64,000 nucleotides of DNA. Origin: Candidatus Gallimonas merdigallinarum. GTDB taxonomy: Bacteria > Bacillota > Clostridia > Christensenellales > Borkfalkiaceae. Below the pieces are notes generated by a model. It saw only the letters and a list, made by a program, of their open reading frames with translations, did no database searches and was not told the origin of the DNA. How positions within the stretch are numbered: the first letter of the stretch is position 1; each line of letters begins with the position of its first letter. Where the stretch lies: assembly GCA_904373325.1 (NCBI GenBank), contig CAJFFP010000006.1:1-64000 (forward strand). Direction: 5' to 3'. The position numbers were made by a program, and so were the translations under genes. Shown one piece after another: positions 45,879-58,145 of the stretch.

Positions 45879-46158
45879 ATTTGCTGCTTACGCGGCTTCT
45901 GCGGAAGAGTGAGACAGCGCGCGCCAAAATGTTGCCACTTGCGCGCTGTCGAGAGAAACCGAACGCAGAGCCGAAGGCGAACGTTGGGTTTCTCTTCCCC
46001 TCACGACATTGTCGTACCATAGCACTCGCAAAAAAGATTTCACAGAAAGATTTTTTGCGAAGAGGAGCGGCGAGCGTTTTAAGCGCGGCGTTCGGCGCAG
46101 CCGAACCGCCCGCAAGGTGTGCTCCGCCGCGACGACGTCAGTTCGAAAAGAATTTCGT
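45879..46158 (-). repeat. Structured dispersed element, copy L4 (3' of uvrA)
   Basis: Reading on the minus strand from just past the uvrA stop: CTCACGA, loop AACTGA (46143-46138), module III (46137-46022), TCGTGAG, then H2 GAGAAACC...GGTTTCTCTC with apex CGCCTTCGGCT. H3 arms are 45950-45941 and 45922-45913 around the conserved loop region, here GCAACATTTTGGC. H4 is an imperfect GCCGC/GCAGC pair followed by AAATTG. H5 is replaced by family-II copy IIc. Confidence 0.75.
46022..46137 (-). repeat. Module III, inverted copy
   Basis: Nearly identical to 14752-14872 in opposite orientation, and inserted at the same point of the host element. Confidence 0.8.
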
Positions 46159-46164
46159 GAGCAT

Positions 46165-48984
46165 TCAAATTATTTTCTTCAAAAACTGCCCTGTGTAGCT
46201 CTTTTCGCACGCGGCGACTTCTTCGGGCGAACCCGTGCAGACGATCGTGCCGCCGCCGTCGCCGCCCTCCGGTCCGAGGTCGATGAGATAGTCGGCGACT
46301 TTGATGACGTCGAGGTTATGCTCGATGACGAGCACCGTGTTCCCGCCGTCGCGCAGGCGCAGAAGGATATTCACGAGCTTCTCCACGTCGTAACTGTGCA
46401 GTCCCGTGGTGGGTTCGTCGAGGATATAGAAAGTGCGCCCCGTGGACCGCTTTGAAAGCTCCGTGGCGAGCTTGACGCGCTGCGCCTCGCCGCCCGAGAG
46501 CGTGGTTGCGCTCTGCCCCAGACGGATATACCCCAGCCCCACCTCGTTGAGCGTTGCAAGTTTGTTGTAGATGGACGGCAGGTTGCGGAAGAATTCGCAC
46601 GCCTCCTCCACCGTCATATCCAGAACGTCGGCGATCGACTTGCCCTTGTACTTGACTTCGAGCGTCTCGCGGTTGTAGCGTTTGCCGCCGCAGACCTCGC
46701 AGGGAACGTACACGTCGGGCAGGAAGTGCATTTCGATTTTCATGATGCCGTCGCCCGAACAGTTTTCGCACCGTCCGCCCGCCACGTTGAAGGAGAACCG
46801 CCCCGACTTGAACCCCATCGCCTTGGCGTCGGGCGTCGCCGCGAACAGATCGCGGATGGCGGTGAACACCCCCGTGTAGGTGGCGGGATTGGAGCGCGGC
46901 GTTCTGCCGATGGGCGATTGGTCGATGGCGATGACCTTGTCGAAGTGCTCCAAGCCCGAAAACGCGCCGCTCTTGCCCGTCGGCTGGCGCGCGCCGTTGA
47001 GGTTGTTTGCGAGAATGGGCAGAATGATCTCGTTGACGAGCGAGCTTTTGCCCGACCCGCTCACGCCCGTGACCGCCGTCATCAGTCCCGCGGGAACGGA
47101 CGCGGCAATGCCTTTCAGATTGTTCTGGCGGCAGTCCTCCACTGTGAACCACCTGCCGTCCGGCTTCTTGCGCACGGCGGGAACGGCGATCTTCCGTCGC
47201 CCCGCGAGGTAGTCTCCCGTGATCGAGCGCGGCTCGTTCATGATGTCCTCGACCGTGCCGCAGGCGACGACCTCGCCGCCGTGCACGCCCGCTTTGGGCC
47301 CGATGTCCACGATATAGTCCGCCGCCCGCATGGTATCCTCGTCATGCTCGACGACGATGAGCGTATTCCCGAGATCGCGCAGCCCTTTGAGGGAGGCGAG
47401 CAGTCTGTCGTTATCGCGCTGGTGCAGTCCGATGGACGGCTCGTCGAGGATATAAAGCACGCCCGAGAGCGCGGAACCGATCTGCGTTGCGAGGCGGATA
47501 CGCTGGCTCTCGCCGCCCGAGAGCGTCGCCGCGCTCCGCGCAAGGGTGAGATAGTCCAGCCCCACGTTGACGAGGAAGCTGATACGGCTCCTGATCTCGC
47601 GCAGAATGACGTCGGCAATGGCGTGCTGCGTGGGCGTGAGCGCAAGCCCGTCGAGAAAGACGAGCAAATCCTTTACGGGCAGTTCGCACACCTCGGCAAT
47701 GTTTTTACCCCCCACCGTGACCGCAAGCGCCTCCTTTTTCAGCCGTTTTCCGTGGCAGACGGGGCAGTCCGACGTGCGCATATAGCGTTCGATATCCCAC
47801 TTCACGCCCACGGAACTCGTCTGGTTGTAGCGGCGTTGCAAGTTGTTGACGAACCCCTCCCACGCGCTCTTATAGCTCGAATGATAGGTGCGCGTGCGGT
47901 AGTCGAGGTCGATCTTCTCGCCGTCGTTGCCGTACATGAGCAGGTCGAACACCTCTTGGGGGAGATCCTTGACGGGAACGTCGAGCGAGAACCCGTAATG
48001 GCGGGAAAGCCCTTCGAGATACATCTGCGTGACGGCGGAGGAATCGAGATTCCACCCGCTGATGCGGATCGCGCCCTCGCGCAGCGTCTTGGTGCGGTCG
48101 GGACAGATGAGGTCGGCGTCCACCGCCTGTTGGAACCCCAGCCCCGTACACGCGGGACACGCGCCCCACGGCGTGTTGAAGGAGAAGAGCCGCGGCTCGA
48201 TCTCCTCGATCGAGATGTTGCAGTCGGGGCAGGAATAGCGGGAGGAATAGAGCGTCTCCTCGCCGCCGCAGTCGATGACGACAAGCCCGTCCGCAAGGCG
48301 GAGCGCGGTCTCCAAGCTCTCGGTGAGGCGCTTCAAAATGCCCTCTTTCACGACGAGACGGTCCACCACGACGCCGATATTGTGTTTGATATTCTTATCG
48401 AGCCTGATCTCTTCCCCGAGGTCGTACACGCTGCCGTCGATCTTGACGCGGACGTACCCGCTCTTGCGGTAGGAGGCAAGCTCCTTGACGTACTCGCCCT
48501 TTCTGCCGCGCACGACGGGCGCTTCCACCATGATCTTGCTCCCCTCGGGCAGTTCCATGACGCGGTCGGCGATCTCGTCCACCGTCTGCCGCCTGATCTC
48601 CCTGCCGCAGTTGGGGCAGTGCGGCGTGCCGACGCGCGCGTACAGAAGGCGGAGATAGTCGTAAATCTCCGTGACCGTTCCCACCGTGGAGCGGGGGTTG
48701 TGCGAAGTCGTCTTCTGGTCGATGGAGATCGCGGGGGAAAGCCCCTCGATGCTCTCCACGTCGGGCTTTTCCATCATGCCGAGGAATTGGCGGGCGTACG
48801 AGGAGAGACTCTCCATGTACCGCCGCTGCCCTTCGGCAAAGATGGTATCGAACGCGAGCGTCGATTTGCCGCTGCCCGAAAGCCCCGTGAATACGGTGAG
48901 CGTATCGCGCGGAATGTGTACGTCGATATTTTTGAGATTGTTTTCCTTTGCGCCCTTGATAAAGATTTCTTTAACGAAGTTCAT
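46165..48984 (-). CDS. uvrA: Excinuclease ABC subunit A
   Basis: The 939-residue damage-recognition ATPase of nucleotide excision repair. It has two ABC modules: [16 protein letters not shown] and [16 protein letters not shown] are the Walker A sites, and [17 protein letters not shown] and [15 protein letters not shown] the signatures. Zinc modules are [16 protein letters not shown]...CPACTG and CENCSGDG...[13 protein letters not shown]. The length is normal. It is the last gene of a same-strand group beginning at uvrB, following the Nudix gene by 21 bases. Confidence 0.97.
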   Translation of the reverse strand: MNFVKEIFIKGAKENNLKNIDVHIPRDTLTVFTGLSGSGKSTLAFDTIFAEGQRRYMESLSSYARQFLGMMEKPDVESIEGLSPAISIDQKTTSHNPRSTVGTVTEIYDYLRLLYARVGTPHCPNCGREIRRQTVDEIADRVMELPEGSKIMVEAPVVRGRKGEYVKELASYRKSGYVRVKIDGSVYDLGEEIRLDKNIKHNIGVVVDRLVVKEGILKRLTESLETALRLADGLVVIDCGGEETLYSSRYSCPDCNISIEEIEPRLFSFNTPWGACPACTGLGFQQAVDADLICPDRTKTLREGAIRISGWNLDSSAVTQMYLEGLSRHYGFSLDVPVKDLPQEVFDLLMYGNDGEKIDLDYRTRTYHSSYKSAWEGFVNNLQRRYNQTSSVGVKWDIERYMRTSDCPVCHGKRLKKEALAVTVGGKNIAEVCELPVKDLLVFLDGLALTPTQHAIADVILREIRSRISFLVNVGLDYLTLARSAATLSGGESQRIRLATQIGSALSGVLYILDEPSIGLHQRDNDRLLASLKGLRDLGNTLIVVEHDEDTMRAADYIVDIGPKAGVHGGEVVACGTVEDIMNEPRSITGDYLAGRRKIAVPAVRKKPDGRWFTVEDCRQNNLKGIAASVPAGLMTAVTGVSGSGKSSLVNEIILPILANNLNGARQPTGKSGAFSGLEHFDKVIAIDQSPIGRTPRSNPATYTGVFTAIRDLFAATPDAKAMGFKSGRFSFNVAGGRCENCSGDGIMKIEMHFLPDVYVPCEVCGGKRYNRETLEVKYKGKSIADVLDMTVEEACEFFRNLPSIYNKLATLNEVGLGYIRLGQSATTLSGGEAQRVKLATELSKRSTGRTFYILDEPTTGLHSYDVEKLVNILLRLRDGGNTVLVIEHNLDVIKVADYLIDLGPEGGDGGGTIVCTGSPEEVAACEKSYTGQFLKKII

Positions 48985-49005
48985 AGCCTGTTGATATGTA
49001 CCGAT

Positions 49006-49491
49006 TTATGATTCTGTTCCTAAAAGTTGCTGCCGCACGAGCGTATCCGTGCCGCCGTCGTCGTATTCTGCAAACAGTTCGCCCGTTTCGCCGAGAAAGC
49101 AGGAGAGATACTCGTCCATCGCGGGAGACTTCCCCTCCGCGGCGCAAAATTCCGCGAGGGGCATCCAGATATTCTCGCCCTCGGCGGTGGCGGGCAGAAG
49201 TTCGCCCTCGCCCTCCGCGCGGTACAGCATGACGAGATAGCGCTCCCTGCGTTCCCTGTGCGCCCAATGCACGACGCCGCAGAACTGCAACGCCGAAATA
49301 GTCAGCCCCGTCTCTTCCTCCGCCTCTCGTACGGCGGCGCGGGCAAAGCTCTCTCCGCGCTCGACGTGTCCGCCGGGGAAGATCAGCCCGTCCCACTGCC
49401 CTTTTTTACGCTTTTCGACGGCGACGAGGTCCGTTCCTTTCTTCTGCACCATCACCATGACGGTGAGTTCGGTCTGTTCTGTGCGGCTCAC
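49006..49491 (-). CDS. Nudix hydrolase, MutT-like
   Basis: 161 residues. The Nudix box is GGHVERGESFARAAVREAEEETG, a full GX5EX7REUXEEXGU. VEKRKKGQWDGLIFPGGH before it fits 8-oxo-dGTP or related nucleotide pyrophosphatases. The probable start is GTG 49491, whose GTGA overlaps the nucleotidase stop and has an AGGA site upstream. Position between the nucleotidase and uvrA supports a nucleotide-sanitising role; the exact substrate is not determined. Confidence 0.87.
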   Translation of the reverse strand: MSRTEQTELTVMVMVQKKGTDLVAVEKRKKGQWDGLIFPGGHVERGESFARAAVREAEEETGLTISALQFCGVVHWAHRERRERYLVMLYRAEGEGELLPATAEGENIWMPLAEFCAAEGKSPAMDEYLSCFLGETGELFAEYDDGGTDTLVRQQLLGTES

Positions 49492-50087
49492 AGCGCGTTC
49501 CTGCGGGCGATCAGTCCCGCAATGTGGTGTACCGCCATGTCGATCTGCTTCCAATTCGCGCCGCCGTAGCGCACTTCGCGCGCCCGCGAGACGGTCGCCT
49601 TCGTCACCGCGAGCACGGCAGCCACGCCGCGGCTCTGCGCGGCGAGACAGTGCTCGATGCGGTCGTCGATGAGCACGTCGACGTGATGCTCCTCGCAGTA
49701 TTTTCCCTTATCCTGACAGTCGGCGACGAGCTCGTCGTACGGAATGCGCCGCTTTTCCAGCCAATCGCGGGAGATTTTTTCGGGATTTGCGAACCACGAA
49801 GGCAGGCGGGAAGTGAGAATGACGATCTCATGCCCCTCCTCCTTCCAGCGCGCAAGCGCCTCGCGCGCGCCCTTGCGGACGGGCGCGTCGGTGAACGCGG
49901 TGATGCCGCCGCCCTCGCGCACGAACTTCAAAACGTCGTCCAGCGTCCAATCGTACACGTCGACAAACGCGTTCGCGTCGGGATCTTTGAGTGTGAACGG
50001 AAGCTGATTGCGGCGGATATACTCCCCCGCATAGCGCACGCGTTCGAGAATATTCAAGGTGTCGTCAATGTCTACGGCGATTTTCAT
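49488..50087 (-). CDS. 5'(3')-deoxyribonucleotidase (NT5C family HAD)
   Basis: 199 residues. MKIAVDIDDTLNIL is HAD motif I in the NT5C form, EIVILTSRLPSW motif II, and VDVLIDDRIEH motif IV. Such enzymes remove the 5' phosphate from deoxynucleotides. The frame is open much further upstream, but that part is translated from the 173-bp repeats; ATG 50087, with AAGGAGAG before it, is clearly the start. It is coupled to the Nudix gene. Confidence 0.87.
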   Translation of the reverse strand: MKIAVDIDDTLNILERVRYAGEYIRRNQLPFTLKDPDANAFVDVYDWTLDDVLKFVREGGGITAFTDAPVRKGAREALARWKEEGHEIVILTSRLPSWFANPEKISRDWLEKRRIPYDELVADCQDKGKYCEEHHVDVLIDDRIEHCLAAQSRGVAAVLAVTKATVSRAREVRYGGANWKQIDMAVHHIAGLIARRNAL

Positions 50088-50220
50088 ATCTGACCACTCT
50101 CCTTTTCGATTGTAAAATTGATCGGGCAAACCATGCCCGAGGCGGACATGGCGCGTCTGCCGCGCCCGTTGCGGACATGGTAACGCCGAAAGGCGACAAA
50201 GTCTCATGCGGGAATTGTCT

Positions 50221-50759
50221 GCCGTTTGCGCCGCAGCCGCGCGCAAGGCGCGGAGGGCGCGGATTTTTCGACGGGAGTGTACAAAGACGTACATGACCGA
50301 GAAAAACCGTAAGCCCGACAATGGATTGCGCGTTCGCTCCCGTTTGGAAAGCAGTTCCGCGTCAGACGAGGAGCCTGCGTAAACGCCGAAAGGTGTCGTT
50401 TGCGCCGAAGCCGCGCGCAAGGCGCGGAGGGCGCGGATTTTTCGACGGGAGTGTACAAAGACGTACATGACCGAGAAAAACCGCAAGCCCGACAATGGAT
50501 TGCGCGTTCGCTCCCGTTTGGAAAGCAGTTCCGCGTCAGACGAGGAGCCTGCGTAAACGCCGAAAGGAGTGTACAAGGACGTACACGACTGAGGCGTGCG
50601 TAAAGGCGACAAAGTATCACGTAATTATACTGCCGTTTGCGCCGAAGCCGCGCGCAAGGCGCGGAGGGCGCGGATTTTTCGACGGGAGTGTACAAAGACG
50701 TACATGACCGAGAAAAACCGTAAGCCCGACAATGAATTGCGCGATGGATCCGGCGCAAA
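50221..50759. repeat. Direct repeats of about 173 bp between uvrB and the nucleotidase gene
   Basis: Two near-identical adjacent units start at 50221 and about 50394 (173-base period). A third, shortened one starts near 50632 after a 63-base divergent spacer. Each unit contains GCGCAAGGCGCGGAGGGCGC, GACGGGAGTGTACAAAGACG, and a TGTAC/GTACA hairpin; the spacer has the same hairpin with GTGTAC/GTACAC. Open frames here exist only because the units repeat, and I see no gene. The array ends at the uvrB stop. Smaller echoes (GCCGAAAGGCGACAAAGT) lie at 50182-50210. Confidence 0.88.
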
Positions 50760-52721
<1,962 letters not shown>

Positions 52722-52732
52722 AAAAATATCCT

Positions 52733-53050
52733 CACAGTTTTTCCGCGAACTGACGCGGAAAAACTTCGTGATTTTTAGAGAAACCCAACGTTCGCCTGCG
52801 GCTCTGCGTTCGGTTGTCTCGGCGGCACCAAGGTAATGTGCCGCCTCGGTCACGAAATTGCCGCTGAAATGGCAATTTCTTAGTTCGCGCATACGCCGAA
52901 GCCCCACAGGGGCTATCGGCATAACGTACGCGCTCACCTCTCTGCGGCGCAAATCGCAACATGATAGCGCGCGTTATCTCACTCTTCCGCAAAAGCCGCA
53001 AGCGGCAAATTGAGGGCGCGGGCGGAAGGGAACCTTCCTTGCGCGAGTGA
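52733..53050 (+). repeat. Structured dispersed element, copy L5 with nested family II (beside uvrB)
   Basis: It begins 12 bases upstream of the uvrB start and reads away. H1 has CAC, arms AGTTTTTCCGCG (52736-52747) and CGCGGAAAAACT (52754-52765), loop AACTGA and GTG. H2 is GAGAAACC...GGTTGTCTC with apex CGCCTGCGGCT. Family-II copy IId lies at 52821-52937: A1 GGCGGCAC/GTGCCGCC, A2 GAAATTGCC/GGCAATTTC, A3 GCCGAAGCCCC/GGGGCTATCGGC. H3 then contains GCAACATGATAGC, H4 is GCCGC/GCGGC with AAATTGAG, and H5 GGAAGG/CCTTCC (53024-53038). Confidence 0.78.
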
Positions 53051-53055
53051 TTTTT

Positions 53056-53090
53056 AACAAAAGGCATAACGCAGTGACGCCTTTTGCAAC
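53056..53090 (+). repeat. Module IV, direct copy
   Basis: Identical over 35 bases to the reverse complement of 45722-45756. It follows copy L5 directly. Confidence 0.85.
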
Positions 53091-53127
53091 ACAGAAACAT
53101 TCCTTGTATCTGTGATTTATAGCTTTT

Positions 53128-53365
53128 TCAGTACCTTGCCCTTGGCTCCCTCTTCGAGGGAGCTGTCGCGAAGTGACTGAGGGAGTTACTCCCACCGCCC
53201 CTACGGGGCACCTCTTGGCGGCACCAAGGCAGTGTGCCGCCTACGGGCACGGAATTGCCGCTGATAAAGGCAATTCCTTAGTTCGTCATGAGCGCACAGC
53301 GCACCGCGCTGGTGCGCATGACTCATGACTCACCCTCACAGAGGGAGGCAAGTACTCCCACCGCT
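53128..53365 (+). repeat. Palindromic repeat with nested family-II copy IIe
   Basis: GCTCCCTC/GAGGGAGC forms a tight hairpin at the left, then TACTCCCACCGC occurs twice (near 53187 and 53353), flanking family-II copy IIe (53217-53350). A1 is GGCGGCAC/GTGCCGCC, A2 GGAATTGCC/GGCAATTCC with a paired change from the usual A-T to G-C, and A3 GCGCACAGCGC/GCGCTGGTGCGC. The duplicated flank suggests insertion into an older repeat. From 53366 to 53553 I see nothing further. Confidence 0.7.
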
Positions 53366-53553
53366 CCTGCGCGACACATCCCTTAAATCCGCGTTTACAA
53401 CGTATTCGCACATTTTTCCGCGCGCGGAGGCGGGGAAAAGACGGGCGAGAAACAAACAAAAGTTTGCTTCTCTATGATAACGCAAATGCGGAAATTTGTC
53501 AAGGTTTCGCGGCGGAGGAAGAAAAAAATCCGCGCGCAAGTTCGCCGCGGACG

Positions 53554-53928
53554 TTATGAAAACAGGAGTTTGAGCAGAAAACCCGCGAGCGCGGACGCCG
53601 CGCCGCAGAGCGCAGCCACCGCGATCCGCAGGGCAAACCGCCGACGGGAATCGCGCTCTTCGCGGAAATAATCCGCGCCCTTCCGGCTCAGTTCGAGCAC
53701 GTAGGTGCGCTCCCCCTTGCGGTCGGTGGCAACGTAGTCCACATACCCGTTCTCGGCGAGCGCGGCAAGCTCCTTTTCCAGCTCCTCTTCCGCTGGCGTT
53801 TTCTTGGGGGGCATGAGCGCCGCAATCTCCTTGGGCGACGCGAGAAAACGCTCTTTCCCCGCCGACAGCGTTAAAAGAGCGCGCATGACTTCCCGTTCCC
53901 TGACTCTCCGCAGCATTCCGTTTGCCAT
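53554..53928 (-). CDS. Winged-helix-like protein with C-terminal membrane anchor (1 of a pair)
   Basis: 124 residues, family not recognised. Residues about 1-90 look like a winged helix (REREVMRALLTLSAGKERFLASPKEIAALM; ELAALAENGYVDYVATDRKGERTYVLELSRKGADYF, reading as a recognition helix followed by a beta-wing). After a basic RDSRRR stretch, a single hydrophobic helix (IAVAALCGAASALAGFLLKLLF) ends the protein. Orientation would be cytosolic head, tail-anchored. It begins three bases after the similar gene at 53932, suggesting duplication. Confidence 0.72.
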   Translation of the reverse strand: MANGMLRRVREREVMRALLTLSAGKERFLASPKEIAALMPPKKTPAEEELEKELAALAENGYVDYVATDRKGERTYVLELSRKGADYFREERDSRRRFALRIAVAALCGAASALAGFLLKLLFS

Positions 53929-53931
53929 ACC

Positions 53932-54291
53932 TCACCACAGGAGAGAGAGCAGAAACGCCAGCAGCGCGCCGACGAACGCGCCCGCAAGTCCGCCCAAAAA
54001 CGCGGTGCGGAACACGCGGCGGACGCGCAGCTCCGCGGACGCCGCCTCTTCGCGTATGCGCGCGGCGTACGCCCGCCCCGCGGGAAGCGACCTGATGCAG
54101 TACGTTCCGCCGTCGGCATAGCGCACGTCGATGAGACGGCGCGCCTCCAACCGTTCGAGCGTGACGGCGATCCCCTCCGCACAGCCGTGCGGCAGAAGCG
54201 CGGAAAGCTCCGATTCGTCCAGAATGCGCCAGCCCGCGCCGTCGCAGAGCGCGTTGACCGCCGCCAGCAAATCGCGCGCGTCCTCCTCCAA
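53932..54291 (-). CDS. Winged-helix-like protein with C-terminal membrane anchor (2 of a pair)
   Basis: 119 residues, family not recognised. The layout matches its neighbour: an N-terminal part with LLAAVNALCDGAGWRILDESELSALL and GIAVTLERLEARRLIDVRYADGGTYCIRSL (winged-helix-like), then a basic linker and the terminal helix FLGGLAGAFVGALLAFLLSLL. Sequence identity to the neighbour is low but the architecture is the same. They could heterodimerise at the membrane. It lies 46 bases downstream of the polytopic protein gene. Confidence 0.7.
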   Translation of the reverse strand: MEEDARDLLAAVNALCDGAGWRILDESELSALLPHGCAEGIAVTLERLEARRLIDVRYADGGTYCIRSLPAGRAYAARIREEAASAELRVRRVFRTAFLGGLAGAFVGALLAFLLSLLW

Positions 54292-54337
54292 AAACTCTCC
54301 CCTCCTCGGCGTTCAGTATGCGCCGACGGGCGGGGAA

Positions 54338-55435
54338 TTATCCCTGCCCCAAAAGGAGCAGCGGATTGTAGTTATACAGCCGCGCCGAGAGCGGCGACGA
54401 GAGGAAGAGCTGTTCGAGCCGCTGCATGACGGCGAACACGCTGTCCAGCGCGCCCTGCAACGCGTCCGCGCCGCCCTCCGCAGCGGACCCCACCGCGCCC
54501 GCGATCGCGCCGAAGGCGTTTTCCAGCCCGCCGTGCGCGAGATGGTACACGCCGAAGTCGATCCCGAAGGCGATCGCAAAGAAGATCGCCCCGAAGATGA
54601 CTGCAAGCAGCGCGCCGTCGATCGCGCGGAGCGCGGTGGGCGTACGCAGCTTTTTCATGAGCACGTTGATGAGCGCGGAAATGAGAATGATGACGATGAG
54701 CAGAACGACAAAGCACACGCCCGCGACGATCGCCGTTCCGACGACGGAGGCGTACGAGCCGAGCGAGGCGAAGTTCCCCGCGAGGGCGTTCGCCCAATTC
54801 GCAAGGAAGGGAACTTTGTTGGCAAGGAATATGGAGAGCACGAGCGCGCCGAAGCAGAGCAGCACGGTGAGAATCGCCCACAGGGAGCGCATCAGCCCCA
54901 CGCGGTAGCCGCAGCGCACCATGAGCACGCAGACCGCGATGACGACGAGGTCGAACGCGTGCGGCGCGGCGTAATTTGTCCAGATCGCGCTTGCGTAGAG
55001 CGGGTCGAGCGCGGCGAAATTCACGCCGAACAGGGGCAGCGCGACGAGAACGGGCGCGCCGATGACGACGAAGAAGGTAACGAAATTGAGAACGGTCGTC
55101 ACGCCGCCGAGAAAGCGGTTGGTAAAGCGGAAAAACGCGGGCGGACGTTTTGCGTAGGCGAGCAGTCCGTGGCGCGTCCAGCCGCCAATGGCGAGCACGA
55201 GCGCGACCGCCGCAAAGAGGACGATGGGCGCAAGCGCGGCGTTGACCGCCGCCGAATCGCTTGCGGGCAGAAAGCGCAGGAGGAAGGTCGCGGCGAAGAG
55301 GATGAGAATCTGCCACGAGAGCCACGAACAGCGCGAAAAGCGGCGGAAAACGCCGTACAGGAAGAGAATGAGCGCGAGCGCGCACACTCCGACGACGATC
55401 CCGATCCCGAGCCCCGTAGATAAAAATTCAGCCAT
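54338..55435 (-). CDS. Polytopic membrane protein, CvpA-like
   Basis: 365 residues with about eight to nine helices in two similar halves. YGVFRRFSRCSWLSWQILILFAATF and RVGLMRSLWAILTVLLCFGALVLS each resemble the G-x-x-R-G-x-x-x-x-x-W segment of colicin-V-production (CvpA) proteins. LMKKLRTPTALRAIDGALLAVIFGAIFFAIAFGI in the second half resembles the CvpA core. The soluble C-terminus is short. The function of CvpA-like proteins is poorly defined. It precedes the winged-helix pair on the same strand. Confidence 0.62.
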   Translation of the reverse strand: MAEFLSTGLGIGIVVGVCALALILFLYGVFRRFSRCSWLSWQILILFAATFLLRFLPASDSAAVNAALAPIVLFAAVALVLAIGGWTRHGLLAYAKRPPAFFRFTNRFLGGVTTVLNFVTFFVVIGAPVLVALPLFGVNFAALDPLYASAIWTNYAAPHAFDLVVIAVCVLMVRCGYRVGLMRSLWAILTVLLCFGALVLSIFLANKVPFLANWANALAGNFASLGSYASVVGTAIVAGVCFVVLLIVIILISALINVLMKKLRTPTALRAIDGALLAVIFGAIFFAIAFGIDFGVYHLAHGGLENAFGAIAGAVGSAAEGGADALQGALDSVFAVMQRLEQLFLSSPLSARLYNYNPLLLLGQG

Positions 55436-55474
55436 TCCCCATCCTCCTTTTCAGATTTTTGCGGCTTTCCGCGG

Positions 55475-57100
<1,626 letters not shown>

Positions 57101-57143
57101 ATTTCTTCCTTTCGGGTCTCCCCTGTAATGGTCTCTCCTCAGG

Positions 57144-57153
57144 ATTATAGCAT
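57144..57153 (-). promoter_or_regulatory. Extended -10 promoter of glnS
   Basis: On the minus strand ATGCTATAAT ends at 57144. The extended TGC makes up for a poor -35 (TATCAT at the 17-base position). The leader is about 37 bases, too short for a T-box. Confidence 0.65.
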
Positions 57154-57201
57154 ATTTTTCATAAAAATGATACCGTTTCGTGCGCATTTTTTCTCGGAAC
57201 G

Positions 57202-57210
57202 TGCTATAAT
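57202..57210 (+). promoter_or_regulatory. Extended -10 promoter of the PAP2 gene, leaderless position
   Basis: TGCTATAAT ends at 57210 and ATG follows at 57217 with six bases between. No good -35 and no ribosome site are visible. Confidence 0.65.
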
Positions 57211-57216
57211 TTGCGT

Positions 57217-58068
57217 ATGGAACAGGCGATCTTACAGTTCTTCGAGTCCATCCGCTGCCCCGCCCTGACGTATTTCTTCGGATTTTTCTCCCTCTTCGGA
57301 GAGCCGACGGTGTTCGCGGTCGTCGTCATTCTCGTCTATTGGCTCGCAAACGCGCGCACGGGCGAGCAGCTCGCGCTCTCGGCGCTCACCTCGCTGCCCG
57401 TCAACGTGGCGCTCAAACTCGTTGTGGCGCGCCCCCGCCCGTACGCGGCGGGCGCGGTGAGCCGCCTCGACGTGGACACGCCCCTCTTTTCCACCGTCGG
57501 GCTGGGCGATAAAGTATCCTTCCCCAGCGGACACAGCCAATGCGCCGCCAACTACCTGTGCGGCGTTTCCGCGCGCGCAAGGCGGACATGGGTATGGGCG
57601 ATCGCGTCAGGATTCACGCTGCTCGTGATGTGCTCCCGCCTCTATTTCGGCGTACACTACCCCACCGACGTGCTGCTCGGCGCGTTCCTCGGGATCGTGA
57701 TCGCCGTGTGCTGGGAGCTGATCTACACCCGCGCGCACGGCGCGCGGCTCCCGATCGCCTGCGGCGCGGCGATCCTCGCGCTGGCGCTTGCGCCCCTCTT
57801 CCCCGAAACGGACTATATGCAGGCGGCGGGGCTTTTAGCGGGCGCGGCGCTCGCGCTCTCGGCGGAGGACTTCTGCCCCGCGCCGAAGGACGTTCCCTTC
57901 CCGCGGCGGCTGTGGCGCATTCCCGTGGGGATTCTCTTTGCGGGCGGCGCGTTCGCCCTCACGTTCGCCTTTCCCGACGCGCCCGCGTGGGAGCTCGTCG
58001 GGTGGTTTCTCGTGGCGTTCGCCGCCGTCCTTCCCGCAAGAAGGCTGTTTTATTTGCTGAAAATATAG
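57217..58068 (+). CDS. PAP2-type membrane phosphatase
   Basis: A 283-residue integral-membrane phosphatase. The three active-site motifs are KLVVARPRPYA, SFPSGHSQCAANY and SRLYFGVHYPTDVLLG (KX6RP, PSGH, SRX5HX3D). About eight helices are seen, and the segment after the third motif is longer than in minimal PAP2 proteins. It would dephosphorylate undecaprenyl pyrophosphate or a phosphatidic-acid-type lipid, with its active site on the outer face. The start is ATG 57217, immediately downstream of its -10 box. Confidence 0.9.
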   Translation: MEQAILQFFESIRCPALTYFFGFFSLFGEPTVFAVVVILVYWLANARTGEQLALSALTSLPVNVALKLVVARPRPYAAGAVSRLDVDTPLFSTVGLGDKVSFPSGHSQCAANYLCGVSARARRTWVWAIASGFTLLVMCSRLYFGVHYPTDVLLGAFLGIVIAVCWELIYTRAHGARLPIACGAAILALALAPLFPETDYMQAAGLLAGAALALSAEDFCPAPKDVPFPRRLWRIPVGILFAGGAFALTFAFPDAPAWELVGWFLVAFAAVLPARRLFYLLKI

Positions 58069-58086
58069 CGCGCGCCCCGCGAACGC

Positions 58087-58115
58087 TTGACCCTGCCGCG
58101 CAAAACGGCTATAAT
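58087..58115 (+). promoter_or_regulatory. Promoter of glyS
   Basis: TTGACC (58087-58092), a 17-base spacer and TATAAT (58110-58115), 18 bases past the PAP2 stop. The leader is only about 24 bases, so there is no T-box riboswitch. Confidence 0.87.
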
Positions 58116-58145
58116 ATCAAAGAATAATGCAAAAAGGTGTTTGAA

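Noticed and set aside
46726..49011. A 761-codon plus-strand frame
   Set aside because: A shadow of uvrA.
50221..50759. CRISPR array
   Set aside because: Units are about 173 bp with only two full copies and no unique spacers of constant length. No cas gene is present.
57101..58145. T-box riboswitches in front of glnS or glyS
   Set aside because: The promoters leave leaders of about 37 and 24 bases, too short for a T-box.
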